Assembly (NCBI GenBank): GCA_964469525.1
Contig: CAYXYU010000017.1
Span: 1 to 33,727, forward strand
Direction of reading: 5' to 3'
From: JABDCD01 sp964469525
GTDB lineage: Bacteria > Pseudomonadota > Alphaproteobacteria > Rickettsiales > SXRF01
DNA length: 33,727 bases
Made by a program: the position numbers and the translations under genes. Below are positions 24,435 to 32,882 of this stretch, one piece after another (the stretch's first letter is position 1; every line of letters starts with the position of its first letter). Below the pieces are notes generated by a model, which saw nothing but the letters and a program-made list of their open reading frames with translations, was not told the origin of the DNA and made no database searches.

Positions 24435-25760
24435 TCACGCGCTCACCACACTCCCATACAAATCATACGCATCGGCATCTTCGATGGCGACCCTGACGAT
24501 GCTGCCCGGCAGCACCCTGCCCTGAACCTGCACATGCACCACACCGTCAATGTCGGGTGCGTCCGCGTGGCTTCTTCCCACGATACCCTCCGGGGTAACC
24601 GCATCGATTAGCACATCCAGCGTGCGGCCTATTTTTTTCTGCAGTTTTTTTGCGCTGATGCCTTGCTGCACTTCCATGAAGCGGTTCCAGCGCTCCTCCT
24701 TCATCTCCTCGGGCACATGACCGGGAATGGCATCCGAATCGGCTTCGGCAACGTTCTCGTAACGGAAGCAGCCGACGCGGTCGAGCTGCGCTTCCTCCAG
24801 CCAATCGAGCAGGTACCGGAAATCCTCTTCCGTCTCGCCGGGAAATCCGACAATGAAGGTTGAGCGCACGGTGAGATCGGGGCAGATCTTCCGCCACTTG
24901 GCGACGCGCTCCAGCACTTTCTCGGACGCGGCGGGACGACGCATGTTCTTAAGCACTGACGGAGCAGCATGCTGGAAGGGAATGTCGAGATAGGGGAGGA
25001 TCCTTCCGTCTGCCATCATCCCGATTACCTCGTCGACATGCGGGTAGGGGTAAACATAATGTAGGCGGACCCAGACGCCAAGCGTGCCCAGCTCGCGGCA
25101 GAGATCGATGAATTTCGCGCGTACGTCCCTGCCCTTCCAGTCGCTCGATGGGTATTTGCCATCAATGCCGTAGGCGCTGGTGTCCTGCGAAATAATGAGC
25201 AACTCCTTCACGCCGGATCTCACCAGGTTCTCCGCCTCGGTCAGTACCTCGGCCGCGGGACGGCTTACCAAATCGCCGCGGAGCTTGGGGATGATGCAGA
25301 AGGAGCAGCGATTGTTACAGCCTTCGGAAATCTTGAGATAGGCATAATGGCGCGGCGTCAGTTTGATACCCGCTGGGGGTAACAAGTCGATATGCGGGTG
25401 ATGCCGCGGTGGCAGCGCCCGGTGCACCGCCTCGACCACCGACTCATATTGCTGCGGGCCGGTGATGGAAAGCACGTTGGGATATTTGTCGCGGATGACT
25501 TCGGGGCGCGCACCGAGGCAGCCGGTGACGATTACCTTGCCGTTCTCGGCCAGCGCCTCGCCGATGGCACCGAGTGATTCGTCGCGCGCGCTATCGAGAA
25601 AGCCGCAGGTATTAACGATAACGACATCGGCGCCCTTATATTCCGGCGCGAATTCGTATCCTTCAGCGCGCAGCTGAGTAAGGATGCGCTCCGAATCCAC
25701 CAACGCCTTGGCGCACCCCAGGCTGACGAAGCCCACTTTCGGGGCCGCTTGTTTGTCCAT
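24435..25760 (-). CDS. rimO: ribosomal protein S12 methylthiotransferase RimO
   Basis: Radical-SAM enzyme that adds a methylthio group to an aspartate of ribosomal protein S12. 441 aa. The N-terminal UPF0004 domain has the three cluster cysteines (Cys16 in LGCAKALVDSE, Cys52 in NTCGFLDSA, Cys81 in TGCLGARPEV). The radical-SAM motif is CNNRCSFCIIPKLRG (Cys148, 152, 155). A TRAM domain forms the last 65 residues. The SLGCAKALVDSE form and SISGPQQY-like region point to RimO over the tRNA enzyme MiaB. The ATG at 25760 gives MDKQAAPKVGFVSLGC. Confidence 0.95.
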   Translation of the reverse strand: MDKQAAPKVGFVSLGCAKALVDSERILTQLRAEGYEFAPEYKGADVVIVNTCGFLDSARDESLGAIGEALAENGKVIVTGCLGARPEVIRDKYPNVLSITGPQQYESVVEAVHRALPPRHHPHIDLLPPAGIKLTPRHYAYLKISEGCNNRCSFCIIPKLRGDLVSRPAAEVLTEAENLVRSGVKELLIISQDTSAYGIDGKYPSSDWKGRDVRAKFIDLCRELGTLGVWVRLHYVYPYPHVDEVIGMMADGRILPYLDIPFQHAAPSVLKNMRRPAASEKVLERVAKWRKICPDLTVRSTFIVGFPGETEEDFRYLLDWLEEAQLDRVGCFRYENVAEADSDAIPGHVPEEMKEERWNRFMEVQQGISAKKLQKKIGRTLDVLIDAVTPEGIVGRSHADAPDIDGVVHVQVQGRVLPGSIVRVAIEDADAYDLYGSVVSA

Positions 25761-25825
25761 AAAATCCCTAAAACCCGCAGTTTTAAAGGAATATTTTTAC
25801 CCTGCGGGCGCGGTTCGGACAAGTG

Positions 25826-27244
25826 TTAAAAGTCAACCTGGCTACGCAACACGAGAGCCCGGGGCTTGTCGTGGGCTACCACCGCCTGCGTGTCGCTGTC
25901 TACCATGATATAGTTGAGGTTAAACAGCACGTGCGGGTGCGGTATCCATTTCAGCCCCAGGGTAATATTGTCCATCTCGCCGCCGGTGATAGGGCCATCA
26001 TTCAGGTCGAGGCTGCTGTAGCGCGCTGCAACCTGCCAGGCACCCATGCCGCCGCCCGAGAAGGTAAAATTCTGCTTCGGCGATACGCGGTCGAACTTGC
26101 CGTTTTTGTAATTCCTGCTTTCGCCGGTGAGGAAGTAGGAGGCTTCCACGTAATAGCCACCGAGCGTCGCGCTGGCGGTATTGCCCTGCCGGTCGACCTG
26201 CGCCATGATATATTCCCCCTGCAGCGAGGCGGGGCCGTAGACGCCCGCCGCTTCCAGGCCAAGCAGGTTAGTATGATCGATACCGGTGACGTTACCGGTA
26301 TCCACCACCAGTTCAGCATTCGACAGCTGCGTCTCTGGGCGCGAGGAAAAGCGCATCTGGTCGTTCGTGGCATCCGGGACGCGGTGTACGCCGGCAACGC
26401 CGAAATGCAGTACCTGGTCCTTTTCCGCCAACGGCGCCAGTGTAATACGGCCCGCCACATCCTTTGCCTCGTCGTCCGTGCTCGCCGTGCCGGTGCCGGA
26501 GCCGAAGGCACCGACGGTAATGGTATAGGCGCCCGCGCTTCCCAATTTTCCATTGCTGCTGACCGCGATACCGATGTTGCGGTCGGGTGAGAAGATGGTG
26601 GGTGAAGCACGCTCGACGAAGGTTGTGAAGAGGTCGGGGGTCAGCGTTTCTAAACTGAAGGGCTCTTTGAACTGGCCGACGGTGATGGCAAGCGGCTTGA
26701 AGCCGGCATATTCCACATAGACATCGGTTAGCGTGCTGGCATTGTTCGCAAAATCATTTTCGAGTTTGTATTTCCAGTCCCTGGCGATGGTACCGGAGGC
26801 GTTCAGGCGGGCGCGCCGCACTGTCGCCCCAGTCGAATAATCCGCCATGTCGTCGAAGAAATGCCCCATATCGATCTGCGCGAAGCCGCCGATCCGGAAC
26901 ACAGTCTCGCCGTCGGCGGTTTTAATGGTGGGGCCGGGGGACAGGCTGAATTCCAGATTGCCCGTATCCACTGTCTCTTTCCTGTCTGCGGAGGGGCTGG
27001 CTTCGACAATCTGCATGGATCTGGCCTTGGCCTCGACGGCGGTTTTTTCTGCCACGGCCGCCTGCGATTTTGCTTTGGCAAGCTCCCTGTTCAGGGTCGT
27101 GACCTGCTTCTGCAACGTGTCGATCTGCGCCTGCATCGCCTTCAGCTGCTCCAGCACGGCGGCATCATCCAGTGCCAATGCCGAAGCAGGCAGACTCATG
27201 CCCAATGCCAGTGCTCCACATAACAGCTTTTGTCCGTATCGCAT
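25826..27244 (-). CDS. OprP/OprO-type phosphate-selective porin
   Basis: Outer-membrane beta-barrel porin, 472 aa. Signal peptide MRYGQKLLCGALALGMSLPA, cleavage near ALA-LD. A short coiled coil follows (residues about 27-70, LEQLKAMQAQIDTLQKQVTT), as in the trimeric OprP/OprO family. The barrel begins FRIGGFAQIDMGHFF and ends LRSQVDF with a terminal Phe. I chose the ATG at 27244 because GGAGGA lies just upstream and the signal peptide is ideal; an open extension to 27301 has neither. It is transcribed away from arsC and has a TACC-N7-GGTA repeat about 100 nt upstream. Substrate preference (phosphate or polyphosphate) is a family inference. Confidence 0.85.
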   Translation of the reverse strand: MRYGQKLLCGALALGMSLPASALALDDAAVLEQLKAMQAQIDTLQKQVTTLNRELAKAKSQAAVAEKTAVEAKARSMQIVEASPSADRKETVDTGNLEFSLSPGPTIKTADGETVFRIGGFAQIDMGHFFDDMADYSTGATVRRARLNASGTIARDWKYKLENDFANNASTLTDVYVEYAGFKPLAITVGQFKEPFSLETLTPDLFTTFVERASPTIFSPDRNIGIAVSSNGKLGSAGAYTITVGAFGSGTGTASTDDEAKDVAGRITLAPLAEKDQVLHFGVAGVHRVPDATNDQMRFSSRPETQLSNAELVVDTGNVTGIDHTNLLGLEAAGVYGPASLQGEYIMAQVDRQGNTASATLGGYYVEASYFLTGESRNYKNGKFDRVSPKQNFTFSGGGMGAWQVAARYSSLDLNDGPITGGEMDNITLGLKWIPHPHVLFNLNYIMVDSDTQAVVAHDKPRALVLRSQVDF

Positions 27245-27346
27245 GCATTCCTCCGAAATGATGATTTCCAGTAGCACTGGCATCACGATAAAATCGGGCA
27301 AGCGAAAGTCAATGATAATAATTTCGAATTCGATGAGGCACCCAAT

Positions 27347-27361
27347 TACCCCTACCGGGTA
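27347..27361. promoter_or_regulatory. TACC-N7-GGTA inverted repeat upstream of the porin
   Basis: TACCC-CTACC-GGGTA. Shares TACC-N7-GGTA with the sites at 27397-27411 and 29132-29146. It lies about 100 nt upstream of the porin start, on the side facing arsC. Confidence 0.5.
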
Positions 27362-27393
27362 TATTTACAAAAAGTTTTATCAGGGAGGTTAAA

Positions 27394-27415
27394 TTATACC
27401 TATCCATGGTATAAA
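27394..27415 (+). promoter_or_regulatory. arsC promoter overlapped by TACC-N7-GGTA repeat
   Basis: Inverted repeat TTATACC (27394-27400), 7 nt, GGTATAA (27408-27414). The right arm is part of the extended -10 TGG-TATAAA (27407-27415) reading towards arsC, so a protein bound here would block the promoter. The predicted start is at about 27422, giving a leader of about 70 nt. Confidence 0.5.
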
Positions 27416-27494
27416 AACCTTTCAGAACATCCAGCCACCGCCATTTTTTATCGGCGATTGGACATTTAAATAAATCCTGCTAACGTAAGCGGTC

Positions 27495-27845
27495 ATGCCT
27501 ATGACAATTTACCATAACCCCGCCTGTAGCACGTCGCGTAACGTACTGGCAATGATTCGCCAGGCAGGTATCGAGCCGCGCATTATCGAGTATCTGAAAA
27601 ACCCACCGTCGCGCGAAGAACTTACCACCCTGATCTCGCGCATGGGCATGCCGGTGCGCGACCTGCTGCGGCGGAAAGGCACGCCGTATGAGGAACTCGG
27701 GCTCGACGATCCTAAATGGACAGACCGGCAGCTGATCGATTTCATGGTGAAGCATCCGATCTTGATCAATCGTCCGATTGTAATCAGCAAACGCGGCACC
27801 AGACTGTGCCGCCCGACAGAAACCGTCCGGGATCTCCTGCCATAA
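27495..27845 (+). CDS. arsC: arsenate reductase (glutaredoxin-dependent)
   Basis: Reduces arsenate to arsenite with glutathione and glutaredoxin. 116 aa, normal for the class. Active-site Cys11 in IYHNPACSTSRNVL, and the family segments PPSREEL, LLRRKGTPYEELGLD and LINRPIVISKRGTRLCRP, which bring the conserved arginines. It could be a Spx/ArsC-like protein of other function, but the catalytic cysteine and arginines favour ArsC. The ATG at 27495 is followed by another at 27501; either is possible. It is followed after 24 nt by the GCS2-type ligase. No arsB or acr3 exporter is seen in the window. Confidence 0.88.
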   Translation: MPMTIYHNPACSTSRNVLAMIRQAGIEPRIIEYLKNPPSREELTTLISRMGMPVRDLLRRKGTPYEELGLDDPKWTDRQLIDFMVKHPILINRPIVISKRGTRLCRPTETVRDLLP

Positions 27846-27869
27846 GCGGGTGCGGCTGCAAGAAAAAGG

Positions 27870-29051
27870 TTGACGGACAAGCTGATACGGGCGCCTAATG
27901 CTCCCTCTCCATTAGCGAAAGCATTGCAAGTGATACCGTTTACTACCCATGGCAACCTGACGCTTGGCGTCGAAATCGAGCTGCAACTGATTGATAAGAA
28001 CACGCGCGATTTCAAGCATGTGGCGATCGATCTGCTGTCGCGCGTCAAGCATAATCCCAAGATCAAGCCGGAATTCTTCCAGAGCATGATCGAGATCAAT
28101 ACTGGCGTCTGCTGCAACGTGCAGGAAGCGGAGGCCGACCTGCAAGCCAGCATCGCGCAGGTAAAGGAAGTCAGTCAGGAGCTGGGGGCGGTAGTGGCGG
28201 GCGTAGGAACGCACCCGTTCGCACGCTACGCCGAGCGCATGCCTTACCCTTCCGAGCGCTATGACAGCCTGATCGACCGCAATCAGTGGATTGCGCGACG
28301 CATGATCATTTTCGGGCTGCACGTACATATCGGCATGCCGGACGGCGACAGCTGCGTGCACTTCAACAATTTCTTCCTCTGGCTGGTGCCGCATATGCTG
28401 GGCCTGAGCGCCAGCTCACCCTTCTGGCAAAGCGATGAGACGGGGTTGGCATCCTGCCGCGCCACCATCTTCGAATCCTGCCCGACCGCCGGGCATCCGC
28501 CGCGTTTCAAGAATTGGGAGGAGTTTTCCAGCCTGTGCGACCGGCTGATCCGCTGCCACGCCATCCAGCAGATCAAGGATCTATGGTGGGACCTGCGCCC
28601 GAGCCCGGACTACGGCACACTGGAAATCCGCGCCTGCGACGGCACGGCGACGCTGGCCGAAACCATGGCGATGGTAGCGTTCATCCATGCGCTGGCGCAC
28701 TGGTACCGGGACCACAAGGAGTTCGATGTCGACAAGCTGGCACCCTACAGCTGGATTATCCGCGAAAACAAGTGGCGGGCCGTGCGGCACGGGTTGGATG
28801 CCGAAATTATCATCGACGGCGAGGGACGCAACGTACCCTTGCGCGAGGATGTGCAGTACTGGATTGGCGAATTAAGCCCCTATATTAAGGCCCTTGGGTA
28901 TGAAAAATATTTTGATACACTGCAGAATATCATGCGACAGGGCGCCAGTTATCAGCGTCAGCGCGCCATTTTCGCCCGCACCGGATCCCTGCAGGACGTA
29001 GTGCTGCATAATGTAAAGGAATTCGACGCTGGATACCCCCTCTGGGATTAA
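27870..29051 (+). CDS. GCS2-type carboxylate-amine ligase (YbdK-like)
   Basis: Glutamate-cysteine ligase family 2 protein, about 393 aa. The first strand and acid residues are in LTLGVEIELQLIDKNT. FGLHVHIGMPDGD and TLEIRACDGTATLAET carry further conserved acid and His positions. It could make gamma-glutamyl-cysteine or another amide; the substrate is not predictable. The start is uncertain: TTG at 27870 is the first option, GTG at 27930 lies closer to the conserved VEIELQL; neither has a good ribosome-binding site. It lies 24 nt after arsC on the same strand and probably shares its transcript, which would fit a thiol-dependent arsenate reductase. Confidence 0.8.
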   Translation: MTDKLIRAPNAPSPLAKALQVIPFTTHGNLTLGVEIELQLIDKNTRDFKHVAIDLLSRVKHNPKIKPEFFQSMIEINTGVCCNVQEAEADLQASIAQVKEVSQELGAVVAGVGTHPFARYAERMPYPSERYDSLIDRNQWIARRMIIFGLHVHIGMPDGDSCVHFNNFFLWLVPHMLGLSASSPFWQSDETGLASCRATIFESCPTAGHPPRFKNWEEFSSLCDRLIRCHAIQQIKDLWWDLRPSPDYGTLEIRACDGTATLAETMAMVAFIHALAHWYRDHKEFDVDKLAPYSWIIRENKWRAVRHGLDAEIIIDGEGRNVPLREDVQYWIGELSPYIKALGYEKYFDTLQNIMRQGASYQRQRAIFARTGSLQDVVLHNVKEFDAGYPLWD

Positions 29052-29131
29052 GATCCTTGACATATGAATGTCTGTCAATTAATGGAGTCGCAAACGACCT
29101 AAGGGTTCTGACTTGCCCCATAAATCGTATA

Positions 29132-29146
29132 TACCCATAAGGGGTA
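29132..29146. promoter_or_regulatory. TACC-N7-GGTA inverted repeat upstream of pstS
   Basis: TACCC-ATAAG-GGGTA in the 262-nt gap before pstS, flanked by A and T (ATACCC...GGGTAT). A TATTAT (29145-29150) overlaps the right arm and could be a -10. A Pho-box-like stretch near 29057-29078 (TTGACAT...TGTCTGTCAAT) has only partial half sites, so control by PhoB is not clear. I see no gene in the gap. Confidence 0.5.
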
Positions 29147-29313
29147 TTATTTTACCTTCAGATACTGCTGTGCCTGGTGATTTTTTTTCATATTCCAGAG
29201 AAATATTGCATCCATCCTCACTAGTGGACTGGATCACGTCAGCGCCGCCTGACGAATGCCGGCGGTTGATTGATTGGAAGAAATTCGCTATTAAACCCTA
29301 ACCAGGAGAGCAT

Positions 29314-30315
29314 ATGAATAAACATACCGCTATTTTACTGGCTACCGCCCTGCAGATGGCATCGACTTCAGCCCATGCTGCTACAACCGTCAAGATCGAC
29401 GGGTCGAGCTCGGTATTTCCCGTGACGGAAGCGGTCGCCGAGGAATTCCAGGCAGCGAAGAAGGGCGCCGTGCATGTCACCGTCGGCATCTCCGGCACCG
29501 GCGGTGGTTTCAAGAAATTCTGCCGCGGTGAGAGCGACCTATCAAACGCTTCGCGTCCCATCCTGGCGGAGGAGATCAAGCTCTGCGCCGAGAACGGCAT
29601 TGAGTATGTGGAGTTGCCGGTGGCCTTCGACGCGCTGACCGTGACGGTCAGCCCAAAAAACACCTTCGTAAACTGCATCACGACCGCCGAGTTGAAGAAG
29701 ATCTGGGAGCCGGCGGCTCAGGGCAAGCTCACGCACTGGAACCAGGTGCGTCCCGAATGGCCCGCTGAGGAGATTCATCTGTACGGCGCCGGGGCCGACT
29801 CGGGCACGTTCGACTATTTTACCGAAGCGGTGAACGGCAAAGCCAAGGCCAGCCGCGGTGACTTCACCGCCAGCGAGGACGACAACGTATTGGTACAGGG
29901 CATCAGCAACGATAAGTTTGCGCTCGGCTACATCCCCTATGCCTACTATGCGAGCCACACCAGCACGCTGAAGGCATTGGGCATCGATGAAGGGAAAGGC
30001 AAGGGGTGCGTCATGCCCTCACCGGAAAACGTACAGAACGGCACCTACAACCCGCTGGCACGCCCGCTGTTCGTTTATGTGGGTACCAAAGCGGCTGAGC
30101 GGCCCGAGGTGAAGGAATTCGTGCAGTTCTACCTCAGCCACGGCAGCACGCTGGCCACCGAGGTGCATTATCTGGCCCTGCCGGAAAATGCCTACACGCT
30201 GGCCGCCAGCCGATTTGAGAAGCGCCAGAAAGGCAGCGTCTTCGGTGGCACCCCGGAAATCGGCGTAGCGATTGAGGATCTGCTCAATCGTGAAACCAGC
30301 AGTCCGGCCCGCTAA
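29314..30315 (+). CDS. pstS: phosphate-binding protein PstS
   Basis: Periplasmic phosphate-binding protein of the Pst ABC importer. 333 aa. Signal peptide MNKHTAILLATALQMASTSA, cleavage at AHA-AT near residue 22. Ligand loops are visible: KIDGSSSVFPVTEAVAEEF, GISGTGGGFKKFCRGESDLS, and GADSGTFDYFTEAV. This is the PstS/SphX-type of binding protein. AGGAGAG precedes the ATG. The pstC start is 2 nt after its stop. Confidence 0.95.
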   Translation: MNKHTAILLATALQMASTSAHAATTVKIDGSSSVFPVTEAVAEEFQAAKKGAVHVTVGISGTGGGFKKFCRGESDLSNASRPILAEEIKLCAENGIEYVELPVAFDALTVTVSPKNTFVNCITTAELKKIWEPAAQGKLTHWNQVRPEWPAEEIHLYGAGADSGTFDYFTEAVNGKAKASRGDFTASEDDNVLVQGISNDKFALGYIPYAYYASHTSTLKALGIDEGKGKGCVMPSPENVQNGTYNPLARPLFVYVGTKAAERPEVKEFVQFYLSHGSTLATEVHYLALPENAYTLAASRFEKRQKGSVFGGTPEIGVAIEDLLNRETSSPAR

Positions 30316-30317
30316 CC

Positions 30318-31262
30318 ATGCAGCGCACCGCCGGCAGAGATACTATAAACACTCTGTCGACGGCGCGCGCCAGGCACTTTGCGAAACGCAAACGCCGTGA
30401 CCGGATGGCCGTATGGGTGCTGTTCGCCGCGGCGCTTTCGGCCATATTGATCACCGTCAGCATCGCCATCATTCTCATTGTCGAATCGTTTGGCTTTTTC
30501 CAGCAGGTTCCGCTTTGGGACTTCCTAACCGACACAATGTGGACGCCGCTGTTTTCCAATCCACGCTATGGCATCCTTCCCCTGCTCTGCGGGACCCTGC
30601 TCAGCTCCTTTGTAGCGCTGGCGGTCGCCATCCCGCTTGGCCTGTGCATCGCCATCTATCTCAGTGAATTCGCACCGGCCAGAGTGCGTGAGACCATCAA
30701 ACCCATGCTGGAATTGCTGGTCAGCGTCCCGACGGTGGTATTCGGCTATTTTGCCCTGCTCTTCGTCACTCCGCTTTTGCAACAGACCATCCTGCCCGAC
30801 CTGCCGAGCTTCAACGTGCTCTCCGCCGGGCTGGTGATGGGCGTTATGATCGTACCCTATATCAGCTCGCTGAGCGAGGATGCGATGCGCGCTGTGCCCA
30901 ATGCACTGCGCGAGGGGTCGCTGGCGTTGGGCGGCACCCGGGTGCAGACGGCGTTCCTCGTGGTGTTCCCGGCGGCCGCCTCCGGTATCATCGCAGCGGT
31001 GGTGCTAGGCATCTCCCGTGCCGTGGGAGAGACCATGGTGGTAGCGATTGCCGCCGGGCAACAACCTAATATGACCATTGATCCCACTGAACCAGCTGCC
31101 ACCATCACCGCCTATATCGTGCAGGTGGCGCTCGGGGATCTGCCGCACGGCAGCATCGGCTACCAATCGATTTTCGCGGCCGGACTGACTCTGTTCATCA
31201 TCACCCTGTTTTTTAATCTAGTCGCCATTTTCCTGCGGCGACGCTTCCGGGAGGTGTACTGA
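30318..31262 (+). CDS. pstC: phosphate ABC transporter permease PstC
   Basis: Inner-membrane channel subunit of the Pst importer, 314 aa with six or so hydrophobic segments. The first is at about 35-60 (WVLFAAALSAILITVSIAII). The permease EAA-type loop is LREGSLALGGTRVQTAFLVV followed by GISRAVGETMVVAIAAG, the site that contacts the ATPase. It starts 2 nt after pstS and overlaps the pstA ATG by one base. The N-terminal Arg/Lys-rich stretch of about 30 residues is the cytoplasmic leader. Confidence 0.94.
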   Translation: MQRTAGRDTINTLSTARARHFAKRKRRDRMAVWVLFAAALSAILITVSIAIILIVESFGFFQQVPLWDFLTDTMWTPLFSNPRYGILPLLCGTLLSSFVALAVAIPLGLCIAIYLSEFAPARVRETIKPMLELLVSVPTVVFGYFALLFVTPLLQQTILPDLPSFNVLSAGLVMGVMIVPYISSLSEDAMRAVPNALREGSLALGGTRVQTAFLVVFPAAASGIIAAVVLGISRAVGETMVVAIAAGQQPNMTIDPTEPAATITAYIVQVALGDLPHGSIGYQSIFAAGLTLFIITLFFNLVAIFLRRRFREVY

Positions 31263-32155
31263 TGCCGCGCCCGCACTTCAAATTCAGTGACCGCTCCTTC
31301 AGCGTGATCGGACTGATCGCCACGTCGATCGGCATAGTGACGCTGATCGCTCTTTTCTTCCAACTGGCGCGCGACGGCGTACCGCAGCTGTCATGGGACT
31401 TCTTCACTAATTTCCCTTCCCGGCATGCCGAAAAAGCAGGCATTCTTTCGGCCTGGGTCGGCACCATGCTGGTCATGCTGGTCACGGCGGCGGCGGCCAT
31501 ACCGCTCGGCATCGCCGCCGGTTTATATCTGGAAGAATATGCACCTAAGAACTGGTTGACCAACTTGATCGAGCTTAATGTCAGCAACCTGGCCGCCGTG
31601 CCATCTATTATTTATGGCTTGCTTGCGCTCGGACTGTTCGTCTATGCGATCGGACTCGGCCAGAGCGTCGCCACAGCCGGGCTGACGCTGGCATTGCTGA
31701 TCCTGCCAATCATCATCGTCACCACGCGCGAGGCGATCCGCACCGTGCCGCAAGGCATCCGCGAAGCCGCCTATGCGCTGGGCGCCACCAAATGGGAAGT
31801 AGTCTCCGGACACATCCTGCCCTATTCGATGGGCGGCATCATTACCGGTGTCATCATTGGGCTGGCGCGCGCCATCGGGGAAACGGCGCCCCTCATTACC
31901 ATCGGCGCGCTCACCTTCATCGCCTTTCTGCCGGCGGCCCCCATACAGGACGATTTCCCGTTTATATCGTTTCAGTGGCTGTTCGATCCCTTCACCGTTC
32001 TGCCGATCCAGATGTTCAACTGGGTGTCGCGTCCCGGCACCGATTTCCAAGCTAACGCCGCTGCCGCCGGGCTGGTGCTGATGGTGCTGACGCTGCTGAT
32101 GAACGGCCTGGCGCTCTACCTGCGCTACCGGTTGCGCAAACGCTACCGCTGGTAA
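31262..32155 (+). CDS. pstA: phosphate ABC transporter permease PstA
   Basis: Second channel subunit of the Pst importer, 297 aa, about six hydrophobic segments. The EAA loop reads IREAAYALGATKWEVVSGHILP and is followed by IIGLARAIGETAPLITIGA. The start (ATG overlapping the pstC stop as TGATG) gives MPRPHFKFSDRSFSVIGL. It is the last gene of pstSCA; the ATPase gene pstB and phoU, which usually follow, are absent, and a terminator comes directly after. Confidence 0.94.
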   Translation: MPRPHFKFSDRSFSVIGLIATSIGIVTLIALFFQLARDGVPQLSWDFFTNFPSRHAEKAGILSAWVGTMLVMLVTAAAAIPLGIAAGLYLEEYAPKNWLTNLIELNVSNLAAVPSIIYGLLALGLFVYAIGLGQSVATAGLTLALLILPIIIVTTREAIRTVPQGIREAAYALGATKWEVVSGHILPYSMGGIITGVIIGLARAIGETAPLITIGALTFIAFLPAAPIQDDFPFISFQWLFDPFTVLPIQMFNWVSRPGTDFQANAAAAGLVLMVLTLLMNGLALYLRYRLRKRYRW

Positions 32156-32156
32156 C

Positions 32157-32193
32157 AAAAAAGCCGGACAGGTTTCCCTGCCCGGCTTTTTTT
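32157..32193. terminator. bidirectional terminator between pstA and the HU-family gene
   Basis: Stem AAGCCGG-A-CAGG / CCTG-C-CCGGCTT with a TTTC loop and one mismatch. It is flanked by A runs on the left and T runs on the right, so it can stop both pstSCA and the convergent HU-like gene. Confidence 0.92.
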
Positions 32194-32209
32194 CTAAAGC
32201 GACGGCGAA

Positions 32210-32596
32210 TTACTTCGCGGCGGCCGACTTCAACTTCTTCAAAGGACGAATCTTGACGCGGACCGACGCGGGCTTCGCAGCAGCCTTCATCATCTCGCCG
32301 GTGGCGGGATTGCGGATCAGGGTGCCGGCCTTGCGGGCGGGAACCTTGCGCAGCGTCACCTTGAGCAGGCCCGGGAAAATGAACTGCCCGGCACCGTTCG
32401 GATGTACCGAGCCCAGCATGATGTATTCCAGCGATTCGAGCGCGCCGGCGGCCTGTTTGCGGCTCAGACCATTTTCTTCAGCGATCTGGCCAATCAGCGC
32501 CGACTTCGTCAGGGTCTGACGGATCGGGCGAATGGTAGCGGGACGTTTCGGTGCCGCTTTTGCCTTGGTTTTACGTGCGGTACTGCTTTTTGCCAT
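32210..32596 (-). CDS. HU/IHF-family DNA-binding protein
   Basis: Nucleoid-associated protein, 128 aa, longer than classic HU (about 90). A basic N-terminal tail of about 35 residues (MAKSSTARKTKAKAAPKRPA) precedes the HU-like body LTKSALIGQIAEENGLSRKQAAGALESLE. The beta-arm region has GQFIFPGLLKVTLRKVPARKA and the IRNPATGEMMKAAAKPAS element, which parallels the RNPxTGE of HU. The C-terminus is again Lys-rich. The ATG at 32596 has GGGAG 8 nt upstream; a TTG at 32611 is also in frame but less likely. Resembles the divergent HU proteins with long basic tails. Confidence 0.88.
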   Translation of the reverse strand: MAKSSTARKTKAKAAPKRPATIRPIRQTLTKSALIGQIAEENGLSRKQAAGALESLEYIMLGSVHPNGAGQFIFPGLLKVTLRKVPARKAGTLIRNPATGEMMKAAAKPASVRVKIRPLKKLKSAAAK

Positions 32597-32632
32597 TTTG
32601 GTATCTCCCAAATAATAATGAAGGTGTTTAAG

Positions 32633-32696
32633 TGAAAAATGCGAATTAGTGAGGCGATATTATCGTCTTTTTCGCTAATACCAAGCGCATTTTTCA
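32633..32696. promoter_or_regulatory. nested 64-nt palindrome upstream of the HU-like gene
   Basis: Outer arms TGAAAAATGCG (32633-32643) and CGCATTTTTCA (32686-32696) are perfect. Inside, ATTAGTGA (32645-32652) pairs with TCGCTAAT (32672-32679) with one wobble, and CGATA-T-TATCG is at 32655-32665. The RNA could fold into one long stem. It lies about 37 nt upstream of the HU start, in its promoter or leader. Confidence 0.5.
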
Positions 32697-32882
32697 TATG
32701 GATAGGTTTTTTCTGCACAGGGTTGAGGCCGGAGAGTGCCGGTTTTTTACGTGCAAGATGGCGGTCGAAGACCTAAACCCGCTTGCAGCAATCGCACCGG
32801 AGTGACAGTGCGGATTCACGGCAAAGTGCCGGTGGACGTTACAATCAGGCGTTTTTTGACTGTAGAGATACTATTGATTCAA
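32697..32882. other. intergenic stretch without a recognised gene
   Basis: No convincing reading frame. It holds GCCGGAGAGTGCCGG followed by TTTTTT near 32731-32751, weakly terminator-like, and several GCCGG and CCGG steps. A small RNA is possible but not supported by a clear promoter. Confidence 0.3.

Noticed and set aside
29057..29078. Pho box upstream of pstS
   Set aside because: The half sites TGACAT and CTGTCAA are not in the tandem 11-nt spacing of a Pho box; left as a possibility only.
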